Below, in pieces: positions 1 to 8,087 of a stretch of 15,020 bases of DNA. Numbering within the stretch: the stretch's first letter is position 1; every line of letters starts with the position of its first letter. The translations under genes and the position numbers were made by a program. Below the pieces are notes generated by a model. The model was not told the origin of the DNA, did not search any database, and saw only the letters and a list, made by a program, of their open reading frames with translations. The stretch is taken from contig CANLWQ010000016.1 in NCBI GenBank assembly GCA_947494405.1, forward strand, positions 1 through 15,020, in the 5' to 3' direction. The stretch comes from Comamonadaceae bacterium. Its GTDB lineage: Bacteria > Pseudomonadota > Gammaproteobacteria > Burkholderiales > Burkholderiaceae_C.

Positions 1-1112
1 ATATCACGAACAAGTCGAGGATTGGAAACAAAAGGTTCTGCGCGAGCCAACATGGGTTGTTGCTCAGCAATGATGGCGTCGATCACGGGTTGCTTACATT
101 CTAGGCAACCAATGCCCGCGCGCGCGCACTCGGTTTGCACCCATTCGCGGGTAGCGACCGGTGAATAAACCAAATGAAATTGCCAAACCGGACAGCGCTC
201 GGGATTACCCGCATCGCTGCGTTTGACTCTGGCCGGATCGGTGGGCATGCGCTTGACCTTGGTCTCTATGCTGGCCTTGTCTTCGCGCATGGCAATGGTG
301 TTGTTGTAGCTTTTGCTCATCTTGGCGCCATCCAAGCCTGGCAATTTACTGGCTTGGGTCAGCAAAGCATGGGGTTCGGTCAGCACCGCTTTGCCTGTGC
401 CTTTGAAATAGCCTTCCAAGCGCTCGCGGTCATGGTCGTTGAGTTCAGGCGCGGTTTTCAAATAGCCCAATGCGCCTTCCAAAGCTTTGGCGTCACCCGT
501 TTCTTGAAATTGTTTACGCGATTTTTCGAAGCGTTTGACGCTGTCTTTGGGCAACTTGGCCAAGCAGTCTTGCACCAAGGCGTCGAAATTGGGTTCCCGC
601 CCGTACAAATGGTTGAAGCGGCGCGCGGTTTCGCGGGTTAACTCAACATGGCTGGCCTGGTCTTCACCCACCGGCACATGACGGGCTTTGTAAATCAGGA
701 TGTCGGCAGCTTGCAGCAAGGGGTAGCCCAAGAAACCATAGGTGGTGAGGTCTTTGTCTTTGAGCTTTTCGATTTGGTCTTTGTAGGTAGGCACCCGCTC
801 TAGCCAACTCAAGGGTGTGCCCATGGCCAGTAAAGTGAACAATTCGGCGTGCTCGGGAATACGGCTTTGCAAGAAGATGGTGCATTTTTGCGGGTCTAAA
901 CCGGCGGCCAGCCAGTCGATGACCATTTCATAGACGCTTTTCTCTATGACGTCGCGGCTTTCATAGTGGGTGGTCAAAGCATGCCAATCGGCGACGAAAT
1001 AAAAACACTCCATCTCGGACTGCAGACGCACCCAGTTCTTCAAGGCACCGTGGTAGTGGCCCAAATGAAGCGCACCCGTGGGGCGCATGCCAGAGAGTAC
1101 GCGCTCGGTCAT
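1..1112 (-). CDS. trpS: Tryptophan--tRNA ligase, 3' end cut by window edge
   Basis: Charges tRNA-Trp with tryptophan in the cytoplasm, using ATP (class I aminoacyl-tRNA synthetase). The visible 370 residues start MTERVLSGMRPTGALHLGH; the HIGH-type motif is HLGH (residues 16-19) and KMSKS is at 264-268. In E. coli TrpRS KMSKS lies near residue 195, so this protein carries about 70 extra residues, rich in charged helices, just before it. Downstream are four cysteines, C307, C329, C336 and C339 (C-x21-C-x6-C-x2-C), closely resembling the [4Fe-4S] pattern known from Thermotoga maritima TrpRS; cluster binding is inference. The ATG overlaps the stop of the upstream M50 protease gene as ATGA, so the two are translationally coupled. 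The C-terminus lies outside the window. Family assignment is very secure. Confidence 0.97.
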   Translation of the reverse strand, partial: MTERVLSGMRPTGALHLGHYHGALKNWVRLQSEMECFYFVADWHALTTHYESRDVIEKSVYEMVIDWLAAGLDPQKCTIFLQSRIPEHAELFTLLAMGTPLSWLERVPTYKDQIEKLKDKDLTTYGFLGYPLLQAADILIYKARHVPVGEDQASHVELTRETARRFNHLYGREPNFDALVQDCLAKLPKDSVKRFEKSRKQFQETGDAKALEGALGYLKTAPELNDHDRERLEGYFKGTGKAVLTEPHALLTQASKLPGLDGAKMSKSYNNTIAMREDKASIETKVKRMPTDPARVKRSDAGNPERCPVWQFHLVYSPVATREWVQTECARAGIGCLECKQPVIDAIIAEQQPMLARAEPFVSNPRLVRD

Positions 1113-1786
1113 GGTGAAAGCTGAAGTAAAGAGGCCAAAGGTTCAAGCGACCATTGAATGGCTTGGGTGGTGGCTTGCATGATGGGGCGCATCCAAAAGG
1201 TGTTGACTGCACCCATCAGCACCAAGCCCATGACAATGAAAAAGCCATAGCGCTCTATGTGCGAGAAACCAATGGCCAAACGCATGGGGAGCAAGCCCAC
1301 CAAGATACGACCGCCATCCAGTGGCGGCAAAGGAAACAGATTGAAGGCAAACATCACCAAATTGACCAGCACACCGGCTTGAGCCATCTCAAGAAAGAAG
1401 CGCTCTTCGCTGCCCATGCCTGAGAGCAGGTAAATCACCACCGCCCAGGCAAAGGCTTGGAATAAATTGGCCGCTGGGCCGGCCAAAGCCACCCAGATCA
1501 TGTCGCGCTTGGGGTGTCCCAGACGGGAAAAATCCACCGGAACTGGCTTGGCATAACCAAACAAAAACTGACCAGAAGTGACGAAAAACAGCATCAAAGG
1601 CATGATGACCGTGCCAATCAGGTCGATATGGGGAAAGGGATTGAGTGTCACGCGGCCCATTTGCCAAGCGGTATCGTCGCCCAGTTGGCGAGCCGCATAA
1701 CCATGGGCGGCCTCGTGCAGGGTAATGGCCAGCAGCACAGGAATGGCATGCGTGGAAATTGTTTGTACTAATTCATTTAAATTCAC
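1109..1786 (-). CDS. Site-2 protease family (M50) membrane metalloprotease
   Basis: A 225-residue intramembrane zinc metalloprotease of the compact bacterial M50 group. The zinc motif is HEAAH (H24, E25, H28), and the second metal-binding motif is NLFPLPPLDGG, with D157 as the expected third ligand. Hydrophobic segments lie at roughly 13-28, 56-78, 96-122, 134-156 and 178-195. It lacks the PDZ domains of RseP-type proteases, and its substrate is unknown. The start is GTG at 1786, preceded by GAGAGA about 9 bases upstream; an ATG inside that leader is followed at once by a stop. Its stop overlaps the trpS ATG. Such a protease next to trpS is, to my knowledge, common in Burkholderiales; a functional link to tRNA charging is not established. 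Confidence 0.93.
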   Translation of the reverse strand: MNLNELVQTISTHAIPVLLAITLHEAAHGYAARQLGDDTAWQMGRVTLNPFPHIDLIGTVIMPLMLFFVTSGQFLFGYAKPVPVDFSRLGHPKRDMIWVALAGPAANLFQAFAWAVVIYLLSGMGSEERFFLEMAQAGVLVNLVMFAFNLFPLPPLDGGRILVGLLPMRLAIGFSHIERYGFFIVMGLVLMGAVNTFWMRPIMQATTQAIQWSLEPLASLLQLSP

Positions 1787-1825
1787 AAATCCATTCTCTC
1801 ATTAATTTTTATCAATTTATTGGCT

Positions 1826-1848
1826 AAAAGTATGTGATAAATACTTTT
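1826..1848. repeat. AT-rich inverted repeat in the gap before the M50/trpS pair
   Basis: Perfect 8-bp arms AAAAGTAT (1826-1833) and ATACTTTT (1841-1848) flank the 7-base loop GTGATAA. The repeat sits inside an AT-rich gap of 115 bp (1787-1901) between yciO and the M50 gene, in otherwise much more GC-rich DNA. On the plus strand a T-run follows, but no plus-strand gene ends here. On the minus strand the run of A precedes it, so it is a poor intrinsic terminator for yciO. It may instead be an operator or part of the promoter for the M50-trpS pair. I found no convincing -35/-10 pair. Function is a guess. Confidence 0.35.
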
Positions 1849-1901
1849 TTTTAAGCCGTTTAGCGCTGACATAATTTTGAAATAACACTATATATGTAAT
1901 T

Positions 1902-2537
1902 TTACAAACCTAAAAGTTCTAATTCCCCTAAACCTTGACGTAAAACTTCTGGTTCACCGCCCTCGCTCATGCCTGTCAAATCGACAACAGTGGTGGCTTG
2001 AAGGCTGCAAGCGCCCGCATCGATGACCGCGGCGACTTGGTGTTCATAACGCTGGCGAATCAAGTCGGCGTCGTTCAGGGCTTGGGTTTCATCTTTGGGG
2101 ATCAATGTGGTGGCCAGCAAAGGCGACCCATGAATTTCCAGCAAAGCCAGCAAGGTCGCATGGTCCGGCACCCGCAAACCAATGGTTTTGCGCTGTGGAT
2201 GGGCTACGCGGCGCGGCACTTCTTTGGTGGCCTCTAATATGAAGGTGTATGCCCCAGGTGTCGCGGCTTTGAGCAAACGAAATTGACGGTTATCCACCTT
2301 GGCATACAAAGAGAGTTCGCGCAAATCGCGGCACAACAAGGTCAGATGGTGTTTGTCGTCGACACCACGGATCTGGCGCAAGCGGTCAATCGCGGTCTTA
2401 TCGTCTATGTGACAGACCAAGGCATAACTGGAGTCGGTGGGCACCGCCAGCACACCGCCTTGGGTGAGCAATGCAGCAGCTTGCTTGAGCAAACGGATTT
2501 GTGGATTGTCCGGATGGACTTGAAATAATTGCGCCAT
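1902..2537 (-). CDS. yciO: YciO, Sua5/YrdC/YwlC-family protein
   Basis: A 211-residue single-domain YrdC-fold protein. It shows the nucleotide/threonylcarbamoyl-AMP pocket segments of the family: GGVLAVPTDSSYAL (about 27-40), the HHLTLLCRDL segment (about 63-72), PGAYTFILEATKEVPRR (about 94-110) and GLRVPDH (about 120-126). The N-terminus (FQVHPDNPQIRLL) and the KEVPRR segment match E. coli YciO more closely than TsaC, the enzyme that makes threonylcarbamoyl-AMP for tRNA t6A. YciO proteins are poorly characterised, and I would not assign essential t6A synthesis to this gene. The ATG start follows the PHP gene stop by 16 bases without a good Shine-Dalgarno, suggesting translational coupling. 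In E. coli yciO is also next to the PHP gene yciV, so the pairing is conserved. Confidence 0.9.
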   Translation of the reverse strand: MAQLFQVHPDNPQIRLLKQAAALLTQGGVLAVPTDSSYALVCHIDDKTAIDRLRQIRGVDDKHHLTLLCRDLRELSLYAKVDNRQFRLLKAATPGAYTFILEATKEVPRRVAHPQRKTIGLRVPDHATLLALLEIHGSPLLATTLIPKDETQALNDADLIRQRYEHQVAAVIDAGACSLQATTVVDLTGMSEGGEPEVLRQGLGELELLGL

Positions 2538-2553
2538 GGGATAAGCGTTGCGC

Positions 2554-3405
2554 TTATTGGATGCGGTGGGTCAGCAGTTCCCACACCGGTGTCAGGTTTC
2601 CGGGCAACCATGGCAGTGCACCTAAATCGGTACGGCTTTCTTCTGGACTGTGAAAGTCGCTGCCCCTTGAAGCAGCCAAACCAAACTCGCGGGCCATATC
2701 GGCGTATTGAATGGCTTCAGCGGCCGAATGGCTGCCGGTGACCACTTCGACGGCTTGACCGCCGTGGCGTTTGAATTCAGAAAACAGCGCGTATTCCTCG
2801 GTGGGCGTGAAGTCGTAGCGCGCAGGATGGGCAATCACAGCAACCCCTTGGCACTCGCGAATCCAACTTACCGCGTTGCCCAGACCTGCCCAGCGGTGCT
2901 CTACATAGCCCGGTTTGCCTTCAGTCAGAAAGCGGCGAAAAACTTCGTAGGTATCAGCGCAAACACCGGTTTCGACCAAGTAACGGGCAAAGTGGGTGCG
3001 GGAAATCAAGTCGGGGTTGCCTGCATAGGTGAGCGCACCTTCAAAGCTGCCGTGTATGCCGACCTTGGCCAAACCAGCGGCCATGTCCAAAGCGCGGTCG
3101 TGCCGACCACCCCGGGTGGAGCGCAAACCTTCTTGCATGCGGGGGTCTTGCGGATCAAAGCCCAGACCCACAATATGTACCGTGCGACCGGCAAAGGATA
3201 CCGATATTTCGGTGCCATACAAATAGCCCATGCCCAGCGCTTGGGCGGCAGCGCAAGCACGCGCTTGACCGCCAATTTCGTCATGGTCGGTGAGAGACCA
3301 CAACTCCACACCATTGGCGTGTGCCCGTGCAGCCAGCGCCTCGGGCGTGAGGGTTCCGTCGGAGACGACAGAGTGGCAATGCAAATCGGCGTTAAGAATA
3401 GACAC
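2554..3405 (-). CDS. rnm: PHP-domain phosphoesterase, RNase AM / 3',5'-nucleoside bisphosphate phosphatase (YciV-like)
   Basis: A 283-residue PHP-domain hydrolase. Metal ligands expected of the family are all visible: H9, H11 and D16 (DLHCHSVVSD), D40-H41-D42 (TDHDE), E66 (GTEIS), H77 (VHIVG), H193 (AHPARY), and D250 with H252 (GSDFH). Homologues remove the 3' phosphate from 3',5'-nucleoside bisphosphates such as pAp, and E. coli YciV (RNase AM) trims the 5' ends of small structural RNAs. The start is GTG at 3405, just one codon (CCC) after the recJ TGA and in the same frame, with no Shine-Dalgarno; translation must rely on termination-reinitiation by ribosomes leaving recJ. Co-expression with recJ, which produces nucleotides, is plausible. 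Assignment to the family is secure; exact substrate preference is inferred. Confidence 0.92.
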   Translation of the reverse strand: MSILNADLHCHSVVSDGTLTPEALAARAHANGVELWSLTDHDEIGGQARACAAAQALGMGYLYGTEISVSFAGRTVHIVGLGFDPQDPRMQEGLRSTRGGRHDRALDMAAGLAKVGIHGSFEGALTYAGNPDLISRTHFARYLVETGVCADTYEVFRRFLTEGKPGYVEHRWAGLGNAVSWIRECQGVAVIAHPARYDFTPTEEYALFSEFKRHGGQAVEVVTGSHSAAEAIQYADMAREFGLAASRGSDFHSPEESRTDLGALPWLPGNLTPVWELLTHRIQ

Positions 3406-3408
3406 GGG

Positions 3409-5124
3409 TCAATTGTAGAAGGGCTGCATGGCTTCAATCTGTAACTGCACTTTGTCCATCCCTTGCCAGTGGTTGATGTCAAGCCGGTAGGCCAAGATGG
3501 CTTGCACAGGCAAGCTTTGCGTGCGGCCAAACCAAATAGCGTCCACCACTTGTCCGTGCAGTTGCAACTTCAGCGACAAATGTTTCTCACCCACTATTTT
3601 TTGGCTCATCACATGCACCGTGTCTTGAAAAACAGGCGCAGCAAAACCCTGTCCCCATACTTGAGATTGCAGCTCTTTAATGAGGTCGGGGCGCAAATAC
3701 TGCTGCGGCAAGCTGCCATCCGTGGCCAGTGTTTGCGCCAAAGTGGCCTCATCCAACCACTCAGAAGAAATGTCTTGCAAGGCCATCTCAAACAAAGCCA
3801 AGTCGTCTTCAAGCAAAGTACAACCCGCAGCCATGGCGTGACCGCCAAAGCGCAGCAATAAATTCGGATGTCGTTTGGCTATGGCGTCCAAGGCATCGCG
3901 CAAATGAAAACCGGCGATGGAGCGACCCGAGCCTTTGAGCACCGCTTGACCCTGGGACTGGCTGCTGGCAAACACAAAACACGGGCGGTAATGCAAGTCT
4001 TTCAATCGACCCGCGATGATGCCCACCACGCCCTCGTGGAAATCTTCATCAAACACGCAAAGAGCGGCAGGCGCCTCTTCTTCTGTGTCCATCAAAGACT
4101 CGGCCAACAGCAATGCTTGTTCGCGCATATCGCCTTCAAGGCTTCTGCGCTCGCGGTTGATGGCGTCGAGTTGGCTGGCTAAACGCCAAGCGAGTTCGCT
4201 GTCGTCGGTGCGCAAGCATTCAATACCCAAGCTCATATCGGACAAGCGACCGGCGGCGTTGATGCGCGGGCCAATGGCAAAACCCATGTCTTGGCTGCTG
4301 GCTTGCGCTGGGTCGCGACCCGCCACTTTGAACAAGGCTGCTAATCCTGCGGGCATATGGCCACGGCGCATGCGCAACAAACCTTGAGAGACCAAACGGC
4401 GGTTGTTGGCGTCGAGTACCACCACATCGGCCAGCGTCCCCAAGGCAACCAAAGGCAGCAAGCTGTCGAGTTTGGGCTCGCTGTCTTTATTGAAAATACC
4501 GCGTTCGCGCATCAGCGCGCGCAAGGCCAGCAAGACATAAAACATCACGCCCACACCCGCCATGCTTTTGCTCTCAAAAGTACAAGCTGGTTGATTGGGA
4601 TTGACCAATGCATCTGGCGTGGGCAGTTCGCTGCCTGGCAAATGGTGGTCGGTGATCAGCACTTGCATGCCCAATTGATGGGCTTCTTGCACGCCGCTCA
4701 CGCTGGCAATGCCGTTGTCTACAGTGATCAACACCTGCGCGCCGCTGGCGTGAACACGCTTGGCAATCTCGGGCGTTAAGCCGTAGCCATCGACCACGCG
4801 GTCTGGCACGATGAAGCTCAGGTGTTGCGCGCCTAGCAGTGCCAAACCACGCAAGGCCACTGCGCAGGCAGTGGCGCCGTCACAGTCGTAATCGGCCACG
4901 ATGCAAATGCGCAGTTGTTGGGCTATGGCGTTGGCCAACAAGCTGGCGGCTGCGTCTATGCCTTTGAGACCTGAGGGCGGCAGCAGCAGACGCAATTCGG
5001 TCTGCAGTTGTTGTGCATCGTGCACGCCGCGGGCTGCATACAAACGCGCCATCAAAGGATGGACACCGCTTTGTTCCAGCGCCCAAACACTTCTAGGCGG
5101 TACATCACGCACCTGAAGTTTCAT
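3409..5124 (-). CDS. recJ: Single-stranded-DNA-specific 5'-3' exonuclease RecJ
   Basis: RecJ degrades single-stranded DNA 5' to 3' in RecF-pathway recombination, mismatch repair and repair of stalled forks. The 571-residue protein has the usual family length. DHH-domain motifs are intact: D78, D80 and D82 (VADYDCDGATA), D136 (VDNGI) and D159-H160-H161 (TDHH). The DHHA1-type motif GGHAMAAG begins at residue 427, followed by the C-terminal OB-like part. An open frame extends further upstream to 5412, but the start is placed at the ATG at 5124 because a near-perfect GGAGGT lies 6 bases upstream and homology begins at MKLQVRDVPP. This ATG overlaps the stop of the RpfE-like gene (ATGA). The stop is followed after one codon by the PHP gene. 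Confidence 0.97.
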   Translation of the reverse strand: MKLQVRDVPPRSVWALEQSGVHPLMARLYAARGVHDAQQLQTELRLLLPPSGLKGIDAAASLLANAIAQQLRICIVADYDCDGATACAVALRGLALLGAQHLSFIVPDRVVDGYGLTPEIAKRVHASGAQVLITVDNGIASVSGVQEAHQLGMQVLITDHHLPGSELPTPDALVNPNQPACTFESKSMAGVGVMFYVLLALRALMRERGIFNKDSEPKLDSLLPLVALGTLADVVVLDANNRRLVSQGLLRMRRGHMPAGLAALFKVAGRDPAQASSQDMGFAIGPRINAAGRLSDMSLGIECLRTDDSELAWRLASQLDAINRERRSLEGDMREQALLLAESLMDTEEEAPAALCVFDEDFHEGVVGIIAGRLKDLHYRPCFVFASSQSQGQAVLKGSGRSIAGFHLRDALDAIAKRHPNLLLRFGGHAMAAGCTLLEDDLALFEMALQDISSEWLDEATLAQTLATDGSLPQQYLRPDLIKELQSQVWGQGFAAPVFQDTVHVMSQKIVGEKHLSLKLQLHGQVVDAIWFGRTQSLPVQAILAYRLDINHWQGMDKVQLQIEAMQPFYN

Positions 5125-6107
5125 TGCAATACCTCCGACAGCGTTGGCCGGCGCCACAAAGCTTGAAGCTGGTGCAACCAGCCCGAAGCTGGGGCATGCA
5201 AAAGAACACTGCGTGCGGGCTCGCACAGCAGCACCGGTTCTTGTCGCCGCAACGCTGGCGCTATCAGGTCGCGCAGCACCGCATTGAAAGCCGGCATAAA
5301 AACATCGGGCGTTTGGCTTAGCCATGCCTCTCGCAAGTCGTCGTTCAAAACGACGGCTGGCTTGGCGCTGGTATGGGGCTTGTTGGGTAAGTCGCCGGTG
5401 CCGCTGAACCAAATGGAATTCAAAGCAATGTCTCGCCTATCGTTGACGGCATGCGTGTAGAACAGCATTTGTATTTCGTTTTGCAAGCGACGCAGTTGTC
5501 GTTGAACCGGGTTTTGCTCTGCAATCTTGTCGTGTTCAAACCAAGTGTCTATGCGTTGGCCATTGACCCGGTCTAAAGAAACAGTTGGCAAGCCTTTGAA
5601 CAATGGGGAGTGAGCCAACCAGCGCCCGGGGCGCCAAGCATGTAAATGGATGCCGTCTTGTGCCAAAAACGTTTGCAAAGCCAACAGCAATGCATCCGAC
5701 TCCTCAGGGCTGATGGGTTTGGGGACCGTTAAATTCACCTGCCCTTGGCTGATGTGCCAGTTCACCGCATCCATGAAAGCCCATCCGTGATCAGCAGGGC
5801 AATGCAAACCTTGGGACAGTGCGGCGTCAGCGGCCAGTGGCACCAAACCATCAGCGACTTGCCAGCCCAGTGCTTGCGCCCAAGCCATTTCATGGCTGGC
5901 GCTGTGCGCCGTTGCTGCCAGTGTCTTTCTTTCGCTCAGCTTGGCTTGCCGCAAGGGCACCAGTAATTCGGCGCTGCTCAAACTGTCAAATGCCTGTTGC
6001 CAGTGCACACGATCGGGGTGATGAAGAGCCAACCCTAGCGGCAGGGCGAAAGCAACAATGGTCAAAGGCGCAGCAGCAGTCATAAAGAGGATTGTGCAAG
6101 ATGCCAC
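5121..6107 (-). CDS. RpfE-like conserved hypothetical protein upstream of recJ
   Basis: A 328-residue protein of unknown function. It resembles the family of Xanthomonas RpfE, which I recall is also next to recJ; some relatives carry the label phosphoglycerate mutase, which I would not trust. The N-terminus is moderately hydrophobic (TIVAFALPLGLAL) but does not look like a cleavable signal. Visible blocks are AHSASHEMAWAQALGW, a DAVNWHISQGQVNL strand region, a central LQNEIQMLFYTHAVNDRR segment, and NSIWFSGTGDLP. No metal or nucleotide motif is obvious. The start is uncertain: GTG at 6107 has AGGA 5 bases upstream, whereas ATG at 6083 lacks a Shine-Dalgarno. It is the first gene of the minus-strand block and is ATGA-coupled to recJ, suggesting a role in the same process. 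It diverges from the Lol permease gene with only about 12 bp between starts. Confidence 0.75.
   Translation of the reverse strand: MASCTILFMTAAAPLTIVAFALPLGLALHHPDRVHWQQAFDSLSSAELLVPLRQAKLSERKTLAATAHSASHEMAWAQALGWQVADGLVPLAADAALSQGLHCPADHGWAFMDAVNWHISQGQVNLTVPKPISPEESDALLLALQTFLAQDGIHLHAWRPGRWLAHSPLFKGLPTVSLDRVNGQRIDTWFEHDKIAEQNPVQRQLRRLQNEIQMLFYTHAVNDRRDIALNSIWFSGTGDLPNKPHTSAKPAVVLNDDLREAWLSQTPDVFMPAFNAVLRDLIAPALRRQEPVLLCEPARSVLLHAPASGWLHQLQALWRRPTLSEVLQ
5131..5136 (-). promoter_or_regulatory. Strong ribosome binding site that fixes the recJ start
   Basis: The minus strand reads GGAGGT, 6 bases before the ATG at 5124, inside the last codons of the upstream RpfE-like gene. It is one of the few clear Shine-Dalgarno sites in the left block and rules out the 96-residue longer reading of recJ. 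Confidence 0.8.
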
Positions 6108-6119
6108 AATAGTCCTGCA

Positions 6120-7385
6120 ATGAATCTTTCACACATGCCTTTTGAGTTACTGGTGGGTTGGCGCTATACCCGTGCCGGCCGAGCGGCTCGCCGCAACCGC
6201 TTTATCTCTTTCATTTCCTCGGTGTCCATGCTGGGCATCGCTTTGGGTGTGGCCGCCCTCATCATTGTTTTGAGCGTGATGAATGGTTTTCAAAAAGAGG
6301 TGCGCGACCGCATGCTGGGTGTGTTGTCGCATGTGGAGGTTTTGGCCTACACCAGCGCAGCGCTTGTGGATGCACCGGCCTTGCAAAACAAACTGGCCCT
6401 GCATTCGCAGGTGGTGGCCAGCGCCCCCTTTGTGTTGTCACAAGGTTTGTTGGCCCAAGGCGAGGACATGCGAGGCGCGGTGGTGCGTGGCATTGACCCA
6501 GCGCAAGAAGTGCTGGTGACGCAGGCCGTGGCGCAGATGCCGCGTGAGGTGCTAGACCAGTTACAAGCAGGTGGCTTTGGGGTGGTGTTGGGCAGCGAAT
6601 TGGCGCGTGCTTTAGGTGTGAAGACCGGCGAGCACATCACCTTGGTTGCGCCCGGTGGGCAGGTCACGCCCGCGGGCGTGGTGCCGCGATTGAAACAGTT
6701 GACAGTGGTGGGCTTGCTCGACTCAGGTCACTATGAATACGACGCGTCATTGGCCTTGCTGCATATGGATGACGCACAACGCATCTTCAGGCTGGAAGGG
6801 CCTAACGGTATACGCGTGAAATTGAAAGACGCGCAACAAGCGCGACAAGTGGCGGCCGAACTCACCCCTCTATTGGGCGACGATGTGATGGTTCGCGACT
6901 GGACCCGCGCCAACCGCACTTGGTTCGCCGCTGTGCAAATCGAAAAACGCATGATGTTCATCATCCTCACCCTCATCGTGGCGGTGGCGGCCTTTAACTT
7001 GGTCAGCACCTTGGTGATGACGGTCACCGACAAACAAGCCGACATCGCCATCTTGCGCACTTTGGGTGCCAGTCCGTCCAGCATCATGGGTATTTTTGTG
7101 GTGCAAGGCGCGCTGGTGGGTGTGGTGGGCACCTTGTCGGGCTTGGCACTGGGGCTGTTGGTGGCTTTCAATATTGGCAGTATCGTGCCGGCCATCGAGC
7201 AGGCTTTGGGCGCGAGCTTTTTACCCAAAGACATTTACCTCATCAGTCGCATGCCCAGCGACCCGCAGTGGGCCGACATTGGTCCCGTGGTCATCATCGC
7301 TTTGGTGTTGGCCTTTGTGGCCACCCTCTACCCCAGTTGGCGCGCCAGTCGCATAGACCCCGCAGAGGCATTGCGTCATGAGTAA
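6120..7385 (+). CDS. lolC: LolC/LolE-family lipoprotein-releasing ABC transporter permease
   Basis: Inner-membrane permease of the Lol system, which extracts mature outer-membrane lipoproteins from the inner membrane and hands them to LolA. The 421-residue protein has the family layout: N-terminal cytoplasmic segment ([17 protein letters not shown]), TM1 about 28-55 ending in the conserved [14 protein letters not shown], a large periplasmic domain about 60-270, and three C-terminal TM segments near 278-301, 322-350 and 387-408. The cytoplasmic loop [12 protein letters not shown] follows TM2, as in FtsX/MacB-type permeases. Only one permease gene is present, where E. coli has both lolC and lolE; whether the other lies elsewhere cannot be seen, so the C versus E symbol is tentative. 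ATG codons at 6120 and 6135 are both possible, neither with a Shine-Dalgarno. It overlaps lolD by 8 bp. Confidence 0.93.
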   Translation: MNLSHMPFELLVGWRYTRAGRAARRNRFISFISSVSMLGIALGVAALIIVLSVMNGFQKEVRDRMLGVLSHVEVLAYTSAALVDAPALQNKLALHSQVVASAPFVLSQGLLAQGEDMRGAVVRGIDPAQEVLVTQAVAQMPREVLDQLQAGGFGVVLGSELARALGVKTGEHITLVAPGGQVTPAGVVPRLKQLTVVGLLDSGHYEYDASLALLHMDDAQRIFRLEGPNGIRVKLKDAQQARQVAAELTPLLGDDVMVRDWTRANRTWFAAVQIEKRMMFIILTLIVAVAAFNLVSTLVMTVTDKQADIAILRTLGASPSSIMGIFVVQGALVGVVGTLSGLALGLLVAFNIGSIVPAIEQALGASFLPKDIYLISRMPSDPQWADIGPVVIIALVLAFVATLYPSWRASRIDPAEALRHE

Positions 7386-8052
7386 GTTGGTGCTGCAAGC
7401 CCAAGGTTTGGGCAGACGTTTTCACGAGGGCGTGATTGATGTCACGGTGCTGCATGACATCGATGTGCAAGTGCATGCGGGCGAAACACTGGCGGTGGTG
7501 GGCACCTCGGGTTCGGGCAAAAGCACACTTTTGCACCTGCTAGGGGGGTTGGACACGCCCACCACGGGCCAGGTGCGCTTACTCGACCAAGGTTTGCAGG
7601 GATTGAGCGCCAAGGCTTTGGGACGTTTGCGCAACCAGCATTTGGGCTTTGTCTACCAGTTTCACCATTTGTTACCTGAGTTCACCGCCTTGGACAATGT
7701 GGCCATGCCCCTGTGGATACGCCGCATGCCGCGAGAGCAAGCCGCTGTTCAAGCCAAAGCAATGTTGCAGGCCGTGGGTTTGGGCGAGCGAGTGCACCAC
7801 ACACCCAGCGAGTTGTCAGGGGGCGAGCGCCAGCGGGTAGCGATTGCCCGCGCCTTGGTCACCCAACCAGCTTGTGTGCTGGCCGATGAACCCACAGGCA
7901 ATTTAGACCGCGCTACAGCGGACAACGTGTTTGCGCTGATGTTGCAATTGGCCAAGCAACAAGGCACGGCTTTTGTGGTGGTTACCCATGATGAGCGTTT
8001 GGCCGCGTTGTGCGACCGGCAATTGCGTTTGGTGGCCGGGCGCTTGGTTTAA
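7378..8052 (+). CDS. lolD: Lipoprotein-releasing ABC transporter ATP-binding protein LolD
   Basis: The cytoplasmic ATPase that powers lipoprotein release by the LolC/E permease. The 224-residue protein has all ABC motifs: Walker [10 protein letters not shown] (42-50), Q-loop Q94 ([12 protein letters not shown]), signature LSGGE (146-150), Walker B VLADEP with D170 and E171, D-loop around 177 and H-loop H204. The [17 protein letters not shown] segment is characteristic of LolD rather than other MacB-type ATPases. The ATG lies inside the last codons of the permease gene, with GAGG about 9 bases upstream. The next feature downstream is an 80-bp palindromic repeat, which may end its transcript. 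Confidence 0.96.
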   Translation: MSKLVLQAQGLGRRFHEGVIDVTVLHDIDVQVHAGETLAVVGTSGSGKSTLLHLLGGLDTPTTGQVRLLDQGLQGLSAKALGRLRNQHLGFVYQFHHLLPEFTALDNVAMPLWIRRMPREQAAVQAKAMLQAVGLGERVHHTPSELSGGERQRVAIARALVTQPACVLADEPTGNLDRATADNVFALMLQLAKQQGTAFVVVTHDERLAALCDRQLRLVAGRLV

Positions 8053-8087
8053 CTCTGTTCGTGATCGCTAAGCCCTAGCTATTGCTT

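Noticed and set aside
174..641. Plus-strand open frame of 155 codons at the left end
   Set aside because: It lies antisense to trpS, whose HIGH and KMSKS motifs and cysteine motif are read on the minus strand.
1826..1850. Rho-independent terminator reading plus strand
   Set aside because: Stem is almost all A/T and no plus-strand gene ends here; kept only as an inverted repeat.
5125..5412. N-terminal extension of recJ by 96 residues
   Set aside because: It overlaps the RpfE-like gene, has low-complexity arginine-rich sequence, and the strong GGAGGT points to the ATG at 5124.
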